NCBI GenBank assembly: GCA_963921935.1
Contig: OY998175.1
Coordinates: forward strand, 305,435,484-305,499,483
Direction: 5' to 3'
Source: Galeruca laticollis
Taxonomy: Eukaryota > Arthropoda > Insecta > Coleoptera > Chrysomelidae
Length of the DNA: 64,000 bases
Made by a program: the position numbers and the translations under genes. This document shows positions 32,319 to 44,500 of this stretch, piece after piece (positions within the stretch are counted from its first letter, which is position 1; the number at the start of each line of letters is the position of its first letter). The notes beneath the pieces are model-generated. The model was not told the origin of the DNA. It did no database searches and saw only the letters and a list, made by a program, of their open reading frames with translations.

Positions 32319-35300
32319 ATGGATTCATCAATTAAACATTTCTCTTGTGACACCATAGATAAAGCGCTACTGGCTAATGAATGGAGAAAATGGGTAAGAT
32401 CCGTGAAATTATATCTAGATGCCGAAGATATTACTAATGTAGTAAAAAAGAAAAACAAACTTTTACATTTGGGGGGCCCACAGCTACAGGAAATTGCATT
32501 TGAGCTGCCAGGAGCAATTGTAGAATACGATCCTGAAATAAACAATGACGTATTTAAAATTCTAGTAGATAATCTTGAAAATCACTTTTCACCTCAACAA
32601 AATTCGTGTTTTGAAAGGCACAGTTTTCGTAATATGAAACCTGAAGAAGGCGAAAATTTAAACAAATTCGTAGTAAGGATTAGATCACAAGCAAATACGT
32701 GTTTATTTGGAAAAACTGAACAGGAAGCTCGTGAGATAAACATTAAAGATAAATTAATTGACACATGGGCACCGGTCGATTTAAAAAGGAAACTTTTGGA
32801 AAAAGAATTACCATTGGATGAAGTTATAGCACAGTGTCAAATATACGAACAAACTAGAAATCAAAGTAGTATCATGCAAAATAAAGCGATTTCTCAACCA
32901 GAGGCAATCACACCACTTATCAACCGCATTGAAAATCCAAGAAAACGGAAATATGGAGGAAATACAAACGAATTAGATTGTATCCGATGTGGAAATAACC
33001 ATCATCCTTCAGAGAAGAAGAATTGTCCTGCAATAAATATTAAATGTCATCAATGTGGTCGCGTAGGACATTATGCAAGACGATGTAAAACTGGAAAAGG
33101 TGATCGCTCCATCTATTCTAACACGTCGAAATTTCGATCCAATTATAGAATGAGAAAGGGAAAAAGAGTTCAACTAATTGAAGAAGCAGATGACAGCGAT
33201 GAGTCACCTTCAACTAGTGGTAGAAATTTTGAATGTTTCAGAATAGGAAATTCAACAATTCCTAGCGAATGTACCAGAGAGGAAATAATAAACGTTAAAA
33301 TTGGTGGTATTCCCATATACATGTTAATTGACTTAGGCGCCTCGTGTAATGTAATTAGCGGACAAGATTGGGAAACACTTAACAGAAACAATGCTGCGAT
33401 GGTTAACGTCGAGAAGGATGTGAAAAGTAATATAAAGGCTTATGCTTCAAATGAACCATTAGTAATCAAATATAAATTCAAAGCACCCATATGTGTTGGA
33501 ACCTTACAGACTTTTGTGGTGGTAGAACATGGAACAATTTCCTTACTAGGAAAAGACACAGCGATTTCCTTAGGAGTACTGAAACTAGGGTTAATAAATA
33601 ACATCAAAGAGACTACTCATTTTCCAAAACTCCGGGATATTAAAGTACGACTAACAATAGATCCAAACGTAAAACCAGTGCAACAACCACTACGAAGGAT
33701 TCCTGTTGCTGTAGAATCCAAAGTAGAAGAAAAATTAAAGGAAGCACTTGACAAAGATATTATCGAAAAGGTTGAAGGATATAGTCCGTGGATATCGCCT
33801 ATGGTAATAGTTTTTAAACCTGATGGAGACATCAGGATTTGTATCGATATGCGCCGAGCTAATGAAGCTATACATAGGGAAAATTTTCCACTGCCCACTT
33901 TTGAAAGTTTCATGACAAAATTGGGAACAGCTAGATACTTTTCACGATTGGACTTGACAAATGCATATCATCAGTTAGAGCTGGAAGAAGAAAGCCGACC
34001 AATAACTACTTTCATTTCTCACAAGGGATTATTTCGATATAAACGGTTACTATTTGGTATAAACTCAGCTCCAGAAATATTCCAAAGAATATTCCAGAAA
34101 ATACTTGCTTCATGCAAGAATTGCCTAAACTATTTAGATGACGTTATAGTATTTGGGGAGACTGAGAAGGAACACGATGACAATTTAAAGGAAGTGTTGA
34201 AAGTACTAAAAAAATATAATGTGCTGCTAAATGAGAAGAAATGCCATTTTAAGACAGATCGATTAGAATTTTTGGGACATATATTATCATCATAAGGAAT
34301 AAAACCAGACCCACATAAAATTGAAGTGATTAGCACCTTTCGAGTCCCAACTAATAAAGAAGAAGTAAGTAGCTTTCTAGGACTCGTGACATATTTATGT
34401 AAATTCATATCTAACTTGGGCGATCTCACAGAACCACTCCGACATCTTTTGAGAAAAGAAACTAAATTTCAGTGGGGACAAAAACAACAAGAGAACTTTG
34501 AGAAACTTAAGAAAGAATTGGCAAGGCTACCGACTTTGGCATACTTTAGTCCACAGAAACGTACACAATTAGTGGCGGATGCAAGTCCTATTGCACTGGG
34601 AGCAGTATTATTACAATTCGATGAAAATAACTAGCCCCACGTAATTTCATTTGCAAGTAGAAGCCTGACGCCTGTGGAACGTAGATATTCACAAACGGAG
34701 AAAGAAAGCTTGGCGTTAGTGTGGGCCACCGAAAGATTTTACTTTTATTTAGCTGGGATATAATTCGAGTTAGTTACTGACCATAAACCATTGGAAGCCA
34801 TATTTAAACCCACATCAAAACCTCCAGCTAGAATAGAAAGGTGGCTATTGAGGCTACAATCATTTAAATTCCGGGTCAAATATAAATCTGGAAAATCTAA
34901 CATTGCCGACCCTCTATCTCGACTGTGTAAGCTTGGATTCGACAAAACTTTTGACGAACCAAACGAACAACATGTGCAAAGCATTATAAAAGAAGTTATT
35001 CCCAAAGCACTTTCGATTTCAGAGGTACTAACTGAAAGCCGGAAGGACCCAGAAATTGTAGATACTATAAGTAAACTTGCAGATAATACTTGGGAAACAA
35101 ATGATACAAATCCTTACTATCCTTTTCGTCTCGAACTTACCTTTATGGGACCAATTCTTCTACGAGGAAATAAAATAGTAATCCCGCAAGTCTCTCGAAA
35201 TCGAGTATTGCAACTTGCACATGAAGGACATCCATGAGAGACTGTGATGAAAAGGAGAATACGATCTAAGATTTGGTGGCCAAGAATAGACAGAGAATGT

Positions 35301-36337
35301 GAAAAACATGTCAAGAATTGTCGTGAATGTTTATTAGTTGGACAACCAAATAAGCCAGCACCGATGTCAAGACAAAAATTGCCAGCAGGTCCATGGCAAT
35401 ACCTGGCTCTTGACTATATGTCAGGAGAACAGTACGAAGAACACTTACTAGTACTAATAGACTACTACTCTCGTTATGTTGAGGCCATATTCACGAAATC
35501 GACCTCTTCAAAAACGGTTATTCCTTAGAAGAAGTATTTTGTAGGCTAGGGCTACCAAAAATGATAAAAGTTGATAACGCCACCAATTTCAACAGTCAAG
35601 AATTCAAAAAATACTGCGAGATAAATATCATTGAAATAGTCAACTCACCCCCGTATTGGCCACAAGCAAATGGTGAAGTTGAAAATATAAACAAATCTCT
35701 AAAAAAACGTTTACAGATTAGCTATGTGAAAAACGATCGAGATTATAAAAAGGAAATAATGGCATATTTCATGATGTATAATGCTACACCTCATGGTACT
35801 ACCGGGAAATCACCGTCGGAGTTACTATTAAACAGAAGAATAAGAGATAAGTTACCAGGTATAGATGATATGGTATTGGAAACATTAGATGATGAAGTAT
35901 ATGACCGAGACCTTATTAACAAAGAAAAAGGGAAAGGAAAGGAAGACAGTAGGAAGAGGGCCACAATAGACCAAATTAAGAAAGGCGATCGAGTTGTGGT
36001 TATGAATACTAGTTTCCCGAATAAACTAACCCCAAACTTCAATAATGCAGAATACGAAGTACTAAATAGAAATGGTAATGAGTTAACGCTTCTAAGAAGC
36101 GGAAAAATCATTAAACGAAATGTAGCACACGTGAAGAAATTACCAAATATTCCACTGGAAGCTGCTTCAACGTCTTCATCACTAGACGGCACGAGACCAA
36201 CCATGGACAATGCTCAGGATCATCATCAAGTAGAGTTGGATACTTCGCTACCCCAGATACCCCCTCTCAGACTCGTGAAAGAAGGAGGGATGTGGAGATC
36301 CGACACTGGAACGATACCCGACACTGTGAATGATTGA
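32319..36337 (+). pseudogene. Gag-Pol of the 31537-36512 gypsy element
   Basis: ATG 32319 begins a single Gag-Pol frame, open for 658 codons. Gag is followed by two zinc knuckles (CIRCGNNHH..., CHQCGRVGHYARRC), the protease with LIDLGASCNVIS (the usual Ser/Thr after the catalytic Asp is Leu), and the RT with RICIDMRRANEAI, LDLTNAYHQLEL and LNYLDDVIVFG. Stops then occur at 34293 (TAA), 34632 (TAG), 34762 (TAA) and 35236 (TGA), with a shift near 35525. RNase H (VADASPIALGAVLL, LVTDHKPLEA), the integrase zinc region (CRECL) and core (LALDYMS, KVDNATNF, NGEVENINKSLKKR) follow. All domains are present but expression is blocked. Confidence 0.93.
36277..36290 (+). promoter_or_regulatory. Polypurine tract of the gypsy element
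   Basis: gaaagaaggaggga directly abuts the 3' LTR start (tgtgg) and fits the plus-strand primer site. Confidence 0.8.
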
Positions 36338-36512
36338 CTCACTGAGAAGAGATGCTGACGATTGAATATATAATGATACCTAGTTTTAGTTTTCTAGTTA
36401 CTGATGTATAAAACAGACGTATAGATTGTTCTGTGTAATAAAATATAGTTTTTTGTAATAAAGAAGTTTATTAAAATATTAGCCGTGTTTTAGTGATACT
36501 TAGGGCACTACA
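36291..36512 (+). repeat. 3' LTR of the gypsy element
   Basis: 222 bases, one visible difference from the 5' LTR, followed by tatac. It overlaps nothing else; the Gag-Pol frame ends inside its first 50 bases (36337). Confidence 0.95.
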
Positions 36513-37902
36513 TATACAATATCGTCAAACAAAAATAAAACTGAAACATCTTGGCATGATCTTCGTAAACACCATCAAGCAGTTTTTGATGAAGTTTGTA
36601 ATTTTATACAACAAAATGTAGTAGAAAAAGGTCGATGTTAATTTCTTACATTTCTCAACAGGAGCTACATAGAGCTATTTAACGTAGAAGTAGAAAACTC
36701 TAAAGAAGTTATGGGGAATTTCTCTCCTCATAAAATAAACAAGGTATTTACAAAGGAGATTAAGTTCTTAATGTGTCATAATAAGAAGCTACTTGCTCCG
36801 AAACATGTTTCTGTTATTGATGAAGTGTTATTAGACAATTTGAAGGATCAGAACATTCTTAAGAAAGCTGCCTTGATATTGAGGAAATCAGTACTACAAA
36901 TTGAGAAAAAAAATGCCAAATAATTTATCTGTTCAGGATCTTGAAAACGGCGAAGTTTCAGTGCCGGAAAACTTATCCCAATTTGTTTGTTTGTAATAGA
37001 GACGTTGAAGCAAATTTCGCTCTGATACTGACATCGCGATAATTATGCTAGAACATATGCATAACTTGAAAAATGATGACTCGAATGTATGGATAAACGC
37101 GGGCACCGGAAATAACCAAAGATATATTAATTTGACAAAAGTTTACGAGCATTTAGGACCATCTTTTTGTAGAAGTTTGCCAGGATTTCATGCATTGACT
37201 GGATGTGACTGCAATCCCGCCCTTTTCAAGAAAGGGAAGAAACCATTCAATTTATTAATGAAAAAACATGAATATCAGCAAGCTTTTATCCGGTTTGAAG
37301 ATCCAGAGTCGTGTACTGATGAGCATATACAAAAAGACATTTTCCAAAAAATTCAGAAATTCATCTGCGAAATTTACAGTGTTCCTGGTGTACTCGATGT
37401 TGATGCTGCCCGACTTCAGCTGTTTGTAAATAATTACAGCGTAAATAGTATTAACGAAGAATTGAATCGAAAAAATTTGAAAAATTTTGATGCAAGCAGT
37501 TTACCACCATGTAAAACTGAATTATTTCAACAATTTCTCCGAGCGAATGACATTTCTAGTATATGGAATAACGCAAATGAAAAACTACCAACCATTTTAA
37601 CTCCTGAACACAATGGGTGGAGGCTAGAAGAAAACCAATATCACTTTCATTGATTTGATGGTGACCAATTACCCGGAGATATTAGTGAATTCCTTAAAAA
37701 TTCAGGTACTTTACTTTGACTTAAGTTTTAAATTTATTGTATTTATAATTTTACGTTTTTGAATTCTTTAAACTGTTTTTTGCAGAAGACGCTGCCAGCA
37801 ATGACAACATCACTGATGACGACGAGGATGACTTGAATGGACAATATCATGATTGGATGAACGATGAAAATTCCAATGACTGTTGATAATTGCGATGATT
37901 AA

Positions 37903-40214
37903 CCTTTCGGTACTCGCGCGCGGACTCTCGCTCCGCAGCTCAACTTATCCTAGGTTAATTCTAAAATTCGTAACTCGAGGAGCTTGCTCCGCTTAGAATC
38001 TTCCTTCAACGCTGCACTGGCTAAGCAGTAGTGCACAAGTCGTTGATTAGTGGAGCTGGTTGAAAAATATTTAGGTCTGCGGACTGTGAGTCCGCATGCG
38101 ACTGTTAGTGATAAATTTCTTCTCGGATTTTTTTACAAAAGAAAAGTATTTTTTTATGTGGTTTTATATTTTATTTATAAAATAAAAAAGTCTAATAAAA
38201 TAAATGAAGGGATAAGCTAATTTTTACGTCTTTTTAGGATGACCTACTCTTGGGAAAAGGAACAGGCACGCCTGAACCAGTTGATGATTGACTGCCTGGA
38301 AGAAAGCGATAACGAGTTTGATGTACAATTTGATGATCAGGAGGAATTTGGAGAAGAAGACCATGTTGAGGAGCAAGACCTTCACACAGACACTGAACAA
38401 GAGATATCGGACGTGGAAGAACCAGAAAATTTGGAAACGCCATGAGAAGGGCAGCCTATGTTTGTTGGTAAAGACGGCGTTACGCATTGGACAAAGCATG
38501 TCCCTAAACAAAATGTAAAAACTAGAGCGCAAAATCTAATCAAGCACCTCCCAGGAGTGAAAGGTACCGCCAGGGGTTTGAGAAGAGAGATTGACATTTG
38601 GAAATATTTTTTTACCGATGACATTTTAAATTCCATTGTTTATTATACAAATAAACATATTCAGTTGGTTAGACCAAACTATCAGCGGGAAAGGGATGCT
38701 AGAGATACGGATATCGTGGAGATTCGAGCATTGATTGGTCTATTGTATTTAGCAGGAGTGTTGAAGTCAAGTCGTCTACATACAGAAGAGCTGTGGGCTA
38801 AAAATGCTACTGGGGTAGAATTATTCAGGTTGACAATGTCTGAGAAAAGATTCCTATTCCTTTTAGTAAACCTGTGATTTGACGATTTAGAAACTAGAAA
38901 CGACAGGACACAATTTGACAAGTTAGCCCCAATTAGGGAAGTTTTTGACGCTGTGGTGAACAACTATAAAACTGCTTATACGCCATTCGAATTTGTAACC
39001 ATTGACGAAAAGTTAGAAGGGTTTCGGGGACGCTGTTCATTTAGACAGTACATCCCTAGTAAACCCAACAAGTACGGGATTAAGATTTTTGCTATGGCGG
39101 ATTCCAAGACATTTTACACTTTGAATATGGAAGTTTATATTGGCAAGCAACCGGACGGACCCTATGAATGCAGCAATTCACCAACTGCAGTGGTACAAAG
39201 ACTATGCCAGCCAATCAAAGGAACAAGTCGCAACGTGACTGTGGACAACTGGTTCACTAGTATGGACTTGTTGACGTCACTTTATACAGATTTCAAGCTG
39301 ACTCTTTTAGGCACTGTCAGGAAAAATAAAAAGCAATTGCCCCTCGAATTTTCACGTCCATCAGGTCGCCCAATTGCTTCGAGTATGTTTGCCTTCAGGA
39401 ATGACTGTACACTGGTATCTTATATACCAAAGAAAAATAAAAACGTCTTACTGTTGTCAAGTATGCACTTTGATGACAAAATAGATGCCAGTACAAATAA
39501 ACCAGACATGATAATGGACTATAACGCTTCAAAGGGTGGTGTTGATTGTGTAGACAAACTATGTGCGGCCTATATGATTGTGCGCGAAACACTAAACGAT
39601 GGCCCATGGTTTTATTTTACTCTTTACTAAATGTAACTGGAATAAACTCTTTTGTGATTTTTTCGATAAATAACGCTACTGAAATAAGACGAAGGATGTT
39701 TTTGCGAGCCTTATCGTCTCAGTTAGTAGAAGAACTTGTTCGCCGACGTGCTACCCAGCCCATTCCCAGGGCTATTCAACTGAGGATAAATGAGGTTTTT
39801 GGAGCAGAAACCACCAGAGCACATCCAGTCCCAGAAACACCAGCAGGTCAGAGAGGACGTTGTTTTATTTGCGACCGACGAAAAAATAGGCCTACACGCT
39901 ATTCTTGTGTCGAATGTCACAAGTTTATTTGTTTGGAACATTCTCTAATGATATGCCCTCAGTGTCACCCATAATGTTTGTTAAAAATTTTTTGTACCAG
40001 CTTTTTCTTATATTTGTTCGAGTTCTTGGTTATATTATGTTTCTAACATTACTAAAATGTTTAAATTTGGTTAATAAATGACTTTTAATATCCCAATTTG
40101 TATATTTATTTAAGAATTATAACATGAAACTTGTAAAAATGGTATTTCACAGTTGCGGACTAAGAGTCCGCGCGCGACCTTTCTATCACAAAAGTGAACG
40201 CGAGTTCCGAAAGG
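37903..40214 (+). mobile_element. piggyBac-family transposon, complete ends, broken gene
   Basis: TTAA at 37899-37902 and 40215-40218 flank termini matching at 15 of 16 positions (cctttcggtactcgcg; inward from the right, cctttcggaactcgcg). A subterminal hairpin, gcggactgtgagtccgc near 38080, recurs in the same orientation as gcggactaagagtccgc near 40155, each followed by a gcgcgac-type tail. The transposase gene lies between. It inserted just after the stop codon of the Academ-like gene. Confidence 0.93.
38239..39974 (+). pseudogene. piggyBac-type transposase, three lesions
   Basis: An acceptor (cgtctttttag) precedes ATG 38239 (MTYSWEKEQARLNQL). The acidic N-terminus ends at a TGA at 38443, a shift leads to 38458-38877 (FVGKDGVTHWTKH, YTNKHIQLVRPNYQRERD), and a TGA at 38875 interrupts LVNL*FDDLE. 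Then come FVTIDEKLEGFRGRC (first Asp), VTVDNWFTS (second Asp) and SKGGVDCVDKLC (third Asp). A shift near 39590 leads to the last part, NTKRWPMVLFYSLL, and the C-terminal CFICDRRKN, CVECHKFICLEHS and CPQC cluster. Catalytic residues are kept, so decay is recent. It is clearly related to, but distinct from, the intact element at 20109. Confidence 0.93.
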
Positions 40215-40218
40215 TTAA

Positions 40219-40639
40219 AAGATAAACAAATATTTGATGTAATCAATCATAGTTATATATTTTTTGGTAAAATAATTTTTTCTTCAAATTTTTCTAACTG
40301 GTATCTTTTTTACAATAAAATAAAGATAATTCCTTATAAAACAAAATGGCTTCTCATATATTCACTATCCCAAATACATGCAATAAATAAATCCACTTTA
40401 ATATTTATTGATTCACAACTTAATATTGAAGCCATCCCTGATTAGAAAAAGAGATTTGAAAAGATTCGAAATGGCTCAAAGAGATTAAAAAAGATTCAAC
40501 TTGACAAATATATAGATATACATTTTGCATGGGTTGAATCTTTTTAAATCTTTTTTTTAATAAGGGATCTCATTGAAATAAGGATGTAAAAATCTTGGAT
40601 TGAAATTAGTAAGTATTTTCAATACATTTCAATTTTTTA
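40219..40639. other. 3' part of the long-TIR element, no coding
   Basis: It continues the Academ-like transposon between the piggyBac and the right TIR. It contains two short direct repeats, aaaaagattcaa and aaaagattcgaa-type, near 40450-40500. No domain. Confidence 0.4.
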
Positions 40640-40905
40640 CTCGCATGAGACGCATGCGCATAGTGCTCTCACGCTCGCACTCCCGGCTGAATAATTTTGT
40701 GTTTAGGGGATGTTTGGTCACTCGAATTTGTCTGACTGATGAAATATAAATTTGTAATAGTTACTTGAATAACATATTTAAAAGTCAGATATGAAAAAAT
40801 AAGAAAAGTTCATTAATTTTTTGTCTAGCTTTAAAGCGTCTGACAAAAGCTCTGGTACATGAAAAATGTTTGACACTTTATAATTCTAGTTTAGAATAAT
40901 ATTGT

Positions 40906-40994
<89 letters not shown>

Positions 40995-41176
40995 CAGCCA
41001 TACAACTTTAAGTTAGATAACTCATATTTTTAGTCACCTTTCTCACCTGGTACCTGCCCAGGTGTCACAGGGCAAGCTCCACAAGTAGGCAGGTATTTAA
41101 AGTATACTGGACGCTACTAAGTCGTGAAGGTTTCATCCATGTGAAAATAAGTTATGTCAGAACGCTCTGGGATCTT
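40640..41176 (-). repeat. Right long terminal inverted repeat with a (TA)n expansion
   Basis: Reverse complement of 30087-30553, ending gaacgctctgggatctt at 41176. It is about 70 bases longer because of a (TA)n tract at 40914-40989 that the left arm lacks, so the microsatellite grew after the element formed. Confidence 0.88.
40914..40989. repeat. (TA)n microsatellite
   Basis: About 76 bases of ta repeats with a single tg interruption, inside the right long TIR only. Confidence 0.97.
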
Positions 41177-41269
41177 GGACTAGAATGTTGCCTTGGAAAC
41201 TCAGCATCTAGGTATAATGGCTTCGTATACAGGAAGTTAGCTAATGGGGTTCACTGTACTGTAACTTGC

Positions 41270-41959
41270 ACAACTGCTTTTGATACCATCTCGGATGCAG
41301 ACGGCAGCGACCACACACGTCTCCTTGAATATAGTACCAATACTTCATCGAATCAAATCAACACCCAAGATGAGGATAAAGTACCATCCAAATAAAAAAG
41401 AAAGTAATATCAAAGATATGAGAGAGCGAGACGAGCTAAAAAAACTTGTTAGACGATCAAAGTTTAATCATAAATTACTAATTAATCACTAAAAAAGTAA
41501 GTGAAGTAGCAAGTAGAAACAGCGAACTGGCTAAGGAACTTTGTTAGAACATAATTGAAATAGGAACTGATATCCAAAAGTCTGACACATCCGCGTCTGA
41601 TTTACCGCGATTAGGTACTAAAAATATTGCAAGATTTATCATTTAATAATTCTTCTTGCTCAAACAATTGAAACAGATATGATGTTGCTACAAAAACAGT
41701 TGCAGAATATATGTTTTATATTGGAGGCAAATTACTTTATGAAACACTACAAGCAAATTTAATGAATCGTTTACCTTCAATTTCTATACTGAATAGATCC
41801 TTGGACACTAAAAACGAGGCTCTTCAAGAAGGAGGATTTGGTTTTAAAGGCCTATTAAAACATTTAACGAATAGAGTATTACCAAAAGTGACTTGGATAT
41901 CTGAAGATGGCACGCGTGTGACAGGCAAAATTGAATATGACAGAAAAACTAATGACATG
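41270..41959 (+). pseudogene. Unclassified transposase-like gene, 5' part (split by a hAT)
   Basis: Broken frames encode FDTISDADGSDHTRLLEY (41278-41330), a basic segment (ERDELKKLVRRSKFNHKLL, 41420-41480), and an open part at 41711-41950 with ANLMNRLPSISILNRSLDTK and FGFKGLLKHLTNRVL. Coding breaks at the hAT junction (41959) after KTND and resumes at 49856 with NMIGFVLPSR. The pattern LPSxxxLxR...L...H...N suggests a repeated insect transposon protein, possibly P-type by its later QDPIH box. I do not identify it firmly. Confidence 0.45.
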
Positions 41960-42374
41960 CAGTGGCGTAACTGCCTATGGGCTAGGCGGGGCAGTGCCCC
42001 GGGGCCCTCAAGCTCAGGGGGCCCTCGAATCCTTACCAGATGACAGGTTACCACCCCACTTTAATCATGAAAACTCATTTGAGAGAAATTCAAAAGTTAT
42101 GCCTAGGGAATTCCCCTAAATTCTTTCTGTAGGTTGGCAGTGTTATCAATTTGACGGATAATGTGCGTTTTATTATTCATCGATGTGCGTTTTATTGTGA
42201 ATTCGAAAAATTTTAATTTCGAGAACGGTTAAAAAATTAATGCTGTATCAGGAGTAAGTAAGCTAATGTCAATAAACTTTTTTGTACTGGTCAATATAGA
42301 ATATAGTGGTTCAATTTTATTTGATTTTACCACTCATATTGATGTCCGTTAAGTCAATAACTCGTGTCAAAGAG

Positions 42375-44500
42375 CGAGTTTGGAGGAACCACAGACCTCT
42401 ACATTTTCCGAAAATGTGTACGACAAATCTTCTTATGACTTGGGAAACTTCACGAACAAAATATTAAGTGATAACGAAAAACGTCAAATTCTTGATATGG
42501 GGCCTTTACAGCCTTCAGGACCTTTTCCAACAGACATCAACCAGAACAATAGGTGTTTTTCAAAATCGTACTACGTTTCGTGTTCTAAATATGGGCCAGT
42601 TAATCGTTTTTGGTTGTGTTATTCCAATATACTAGACGCTGCCTATTGTCAACTCTGTTGGTTATTTGCTTCACAAAGGAATAATGTTTGGTGTACGGGA
42701 TTTCGAGATTGGAAGCATTTATCAGAAAGAATTAAACAACACAGTTGTTCGAGTGGCCATTCGAAAGCATGTGCTGTGTATGAATTTTGAAAAAAAAACG
42801 ATACTAATACTATCGACAAGGAAGTTGAGGACCCAAGTTGAGAATAAAATTCGCAAAGAAGCATCATTTTGGAAAATGGTTCTTCAAAGGTTATTCGATA
42901 TCATACTTACCCTAGCAAAGAGTTCTTTGGCTTTGAGAGGACATCAAGAAGACTTAAGTCAGGAAGGAAACCACGGAAATTTTCTGTCCTTTGTAGAGCT
43001 TGTCGCCCGATATGATCACATTTTGCGGCAAGTTTTGGATATGCCCAAAGGTAATAATAATTATTTCTAAGTTTTTTTATTGTTTTATTTTGTTTATAAT
43101 TATTAACTGTTTAATATCAGGACTTTTTTGAAATTGTGTTTTTTTATGTTTTTAGGATCTACAAGATATCTGAGTGCAGCAATTCAAAATGAAATAATTG
43201 AGAGCTAGGGGGCCAAACTCGAAACCCATCTACTAGAATAAAGTAGAGTGTCACCGTTTTTTGCCATCATAATGGATACGACACAGGACATACCGAAGGT
43301 AGATCAGCTAAGCATTGTTGTGAGGTATGCAGTAATAACAAGATCGGAAAATGGACAGCCAATTGATATAGAAGTGAAAGAAGTGTTTCTGGGCCTTTAT
43401 GCAGCCTTCATACATGGCGCAGTAGATTTAGTCAATCAAGTGACAACATTATTCATCGACGAAAATATTGATTTAAAAAATGTGTGGGGCAAGGCTATGA
43501 TAGAGCCATTGTGATGAGTGGTGTGTATATTGGTGTACAAAAACATATTAAGGATATCCAGCCTAACGCAGAGTACGTACATTGTGCCACTCATAATTTA
43601 AATTTGGTGATAAATGATGCCGTTAGTAGTTGTGTGGAAATACAGAATTTTTTCGCAACGTTGCAAAATTTGTATAACTTTTTCGGAAACAGCATCAAGC
43701 GTTGGGATCTACTGTCAAAATTCACTGGCGAATCGGACACCACTCTAAAAAAACTAAATCCGACTAGATGGTCCAGTAGAGTCAATACGATATCTGCAAT
43801 AAAACTTCGTTATTTTGATATTATCAAAGCATTATAAGAAATAGTTCTAAAGAGTCCTAATAAAGATGAGCGTAGTAAAGCAGAGACTATTAAAACAAAA
43901 ATGCTAAATTTCGAGTTCGTGTTGCTCTGCGAATACATGCACAGTGTATTGAACGACATCAATTATGCATCCAAAACTTTACAAAATTGCGACATAAATT
44001 TGGGCGAGGCGAGTAAAGTTTTAGCAGAGACCAAAGCAAAGTTGCAAATTTATAGAAATGATTTCGAATTTTTCAAGTGCAAAGTCAGTGAAAGTGCAAG
44101 AAAATATGGTATTGATCCCCATTTTCAAAAAAAAGGGAAAATAAAGTTGAAAAACATTTTGATGAATTAGCTGCTGATCACCGATTTCCAAACCGAGAAA
44201 AAATATTCAAAATTAAGATTTTCAATAATGTACTAGACACAGTAATATCTCAATTAGAAACACGTTTTATTGGTATGAGTGCAGACTGTCATAAATTCGA
44301 TTTTCTAACACCAACATTTTTATTACATGTTGATGAAGCAACTTTATTACAAAAGTGTGACGAATTCCAAAGAAAATATTCAGATATAATGAGCCCTAGT
44401 TTTTCACTTCAATTTATTAATATTTACCACCTAGTTTTACCTCAACTAACTCAAGCATGGACTGTTTACCAATTATGTAAGGTAATAATGAGCAACTGAT
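42375..44500 (+). pseudogene. hAT transposase, N-terminal and central parts
   Basis: The frame at 42380-42790 encodes a TTF-type zinc finger: FSKSYYVSCSKYGPVNRFWL, AAYCQLCWLF and SSGHSKAC. After a shift and an intron (donor near 43051, acceptor tttttag near 43155) the catalytic part follows: FAIIMDTTQDIPKVDQLSIV with the first Asp, FIDENIDLKNVWGK, AEYVHCATHNLNLVINDA (the CxxH motif) and LNPTRWSSRVNTI. Frames 43901-44170 and 44275-44499 cover the helical insertion. At least four shifts or stops separate the pieces. The remainder is at 49296-49560. Confidence 0.9.

Larger units (their letters stand above)
31537..36512 (+). mobile_element. Ty3/gypsy retrotransposon with nearly identical LTRs
   Basis: Two 222-bp LTRs (31537-31758 and 36291-36512) start tgtggagatcc and end gcactaca. 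The 5-bp target duplication tatac is at 31532-31536 and 36513-36517. By eye the LTRs differ at one base (aaccgtg against agccgtg). A primer-binding-site-like tggcgacgagg follows the left LTR, and a purine tract (gaaagaaggaggga) precedes the right one. The internal region encodes Gag-Pol of the K02A2.6-like gypsy type. It inserted into the second Cys/His region of the Academ-like gene. Confidence 0.96.
30745..37886 (+). pseudogene. Academ-like protein: double Cys/His cluster and XPG-like nuclease segment, split by a gypsy insertion
   Basis: ATG 30745 opens MEEEKSKCIFCKQHHDKLKL and DNGYHRECYKNF (CxxC...HxxC). A second cluster, CIYCDQMTKRHKLKR and YYHKKCQMEY, lies at 31345-31530. Coding resumes after the gypsy element: SWHDLRKHHQAVFDEV, KEVMGNFSPHKINK, then 37045-37653 with LPGFHALTGCDCNPALFKKG and KPFNLLMKKH, which resembles the helix-turn-helix of XPG/FEN1 nucleases. 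The tail NGWRLEENQYHFH precedes an intron (about 37706-37785), and the last exon is Asp-rich and ends NDENSNDC at 37886. Several frame breaks exist apart from the insertion. Cysteine fingers plus XPG suggest an Academ-type transposase; that is inference. Confidence 0.6.
30087..41176 (+). mobile_element. DNA transposon with about 0.5-kb terminal inverted repeats (Academ-like), hosting two nested elements
   Basis: Sequence 30087-30553 is complementary to 40640-41176, making unusually long terminal inverted repeats. Between them is one plus-strand gene with two Cys/His clusters and an XPG/FEN1-like segment, interrupted by a gypsy element (31537-36512) and followed 12 bases after its stop by a piggyBac (37903-40214). 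Without the two inserts the transposon is about 3.8 kb. An XPG-like nuclease in a DNA transposon is a feature of the Academ superfamily, hence the tentative label. The element must be older than both inserts. Confidence 0.65.

Noticed and set aside
36338..36517. Envelope gene after pol in the 31537-36512 gypsy element
   Set aside because: Pol runs directly into the polypurine tract and LTR; there is no room for env.
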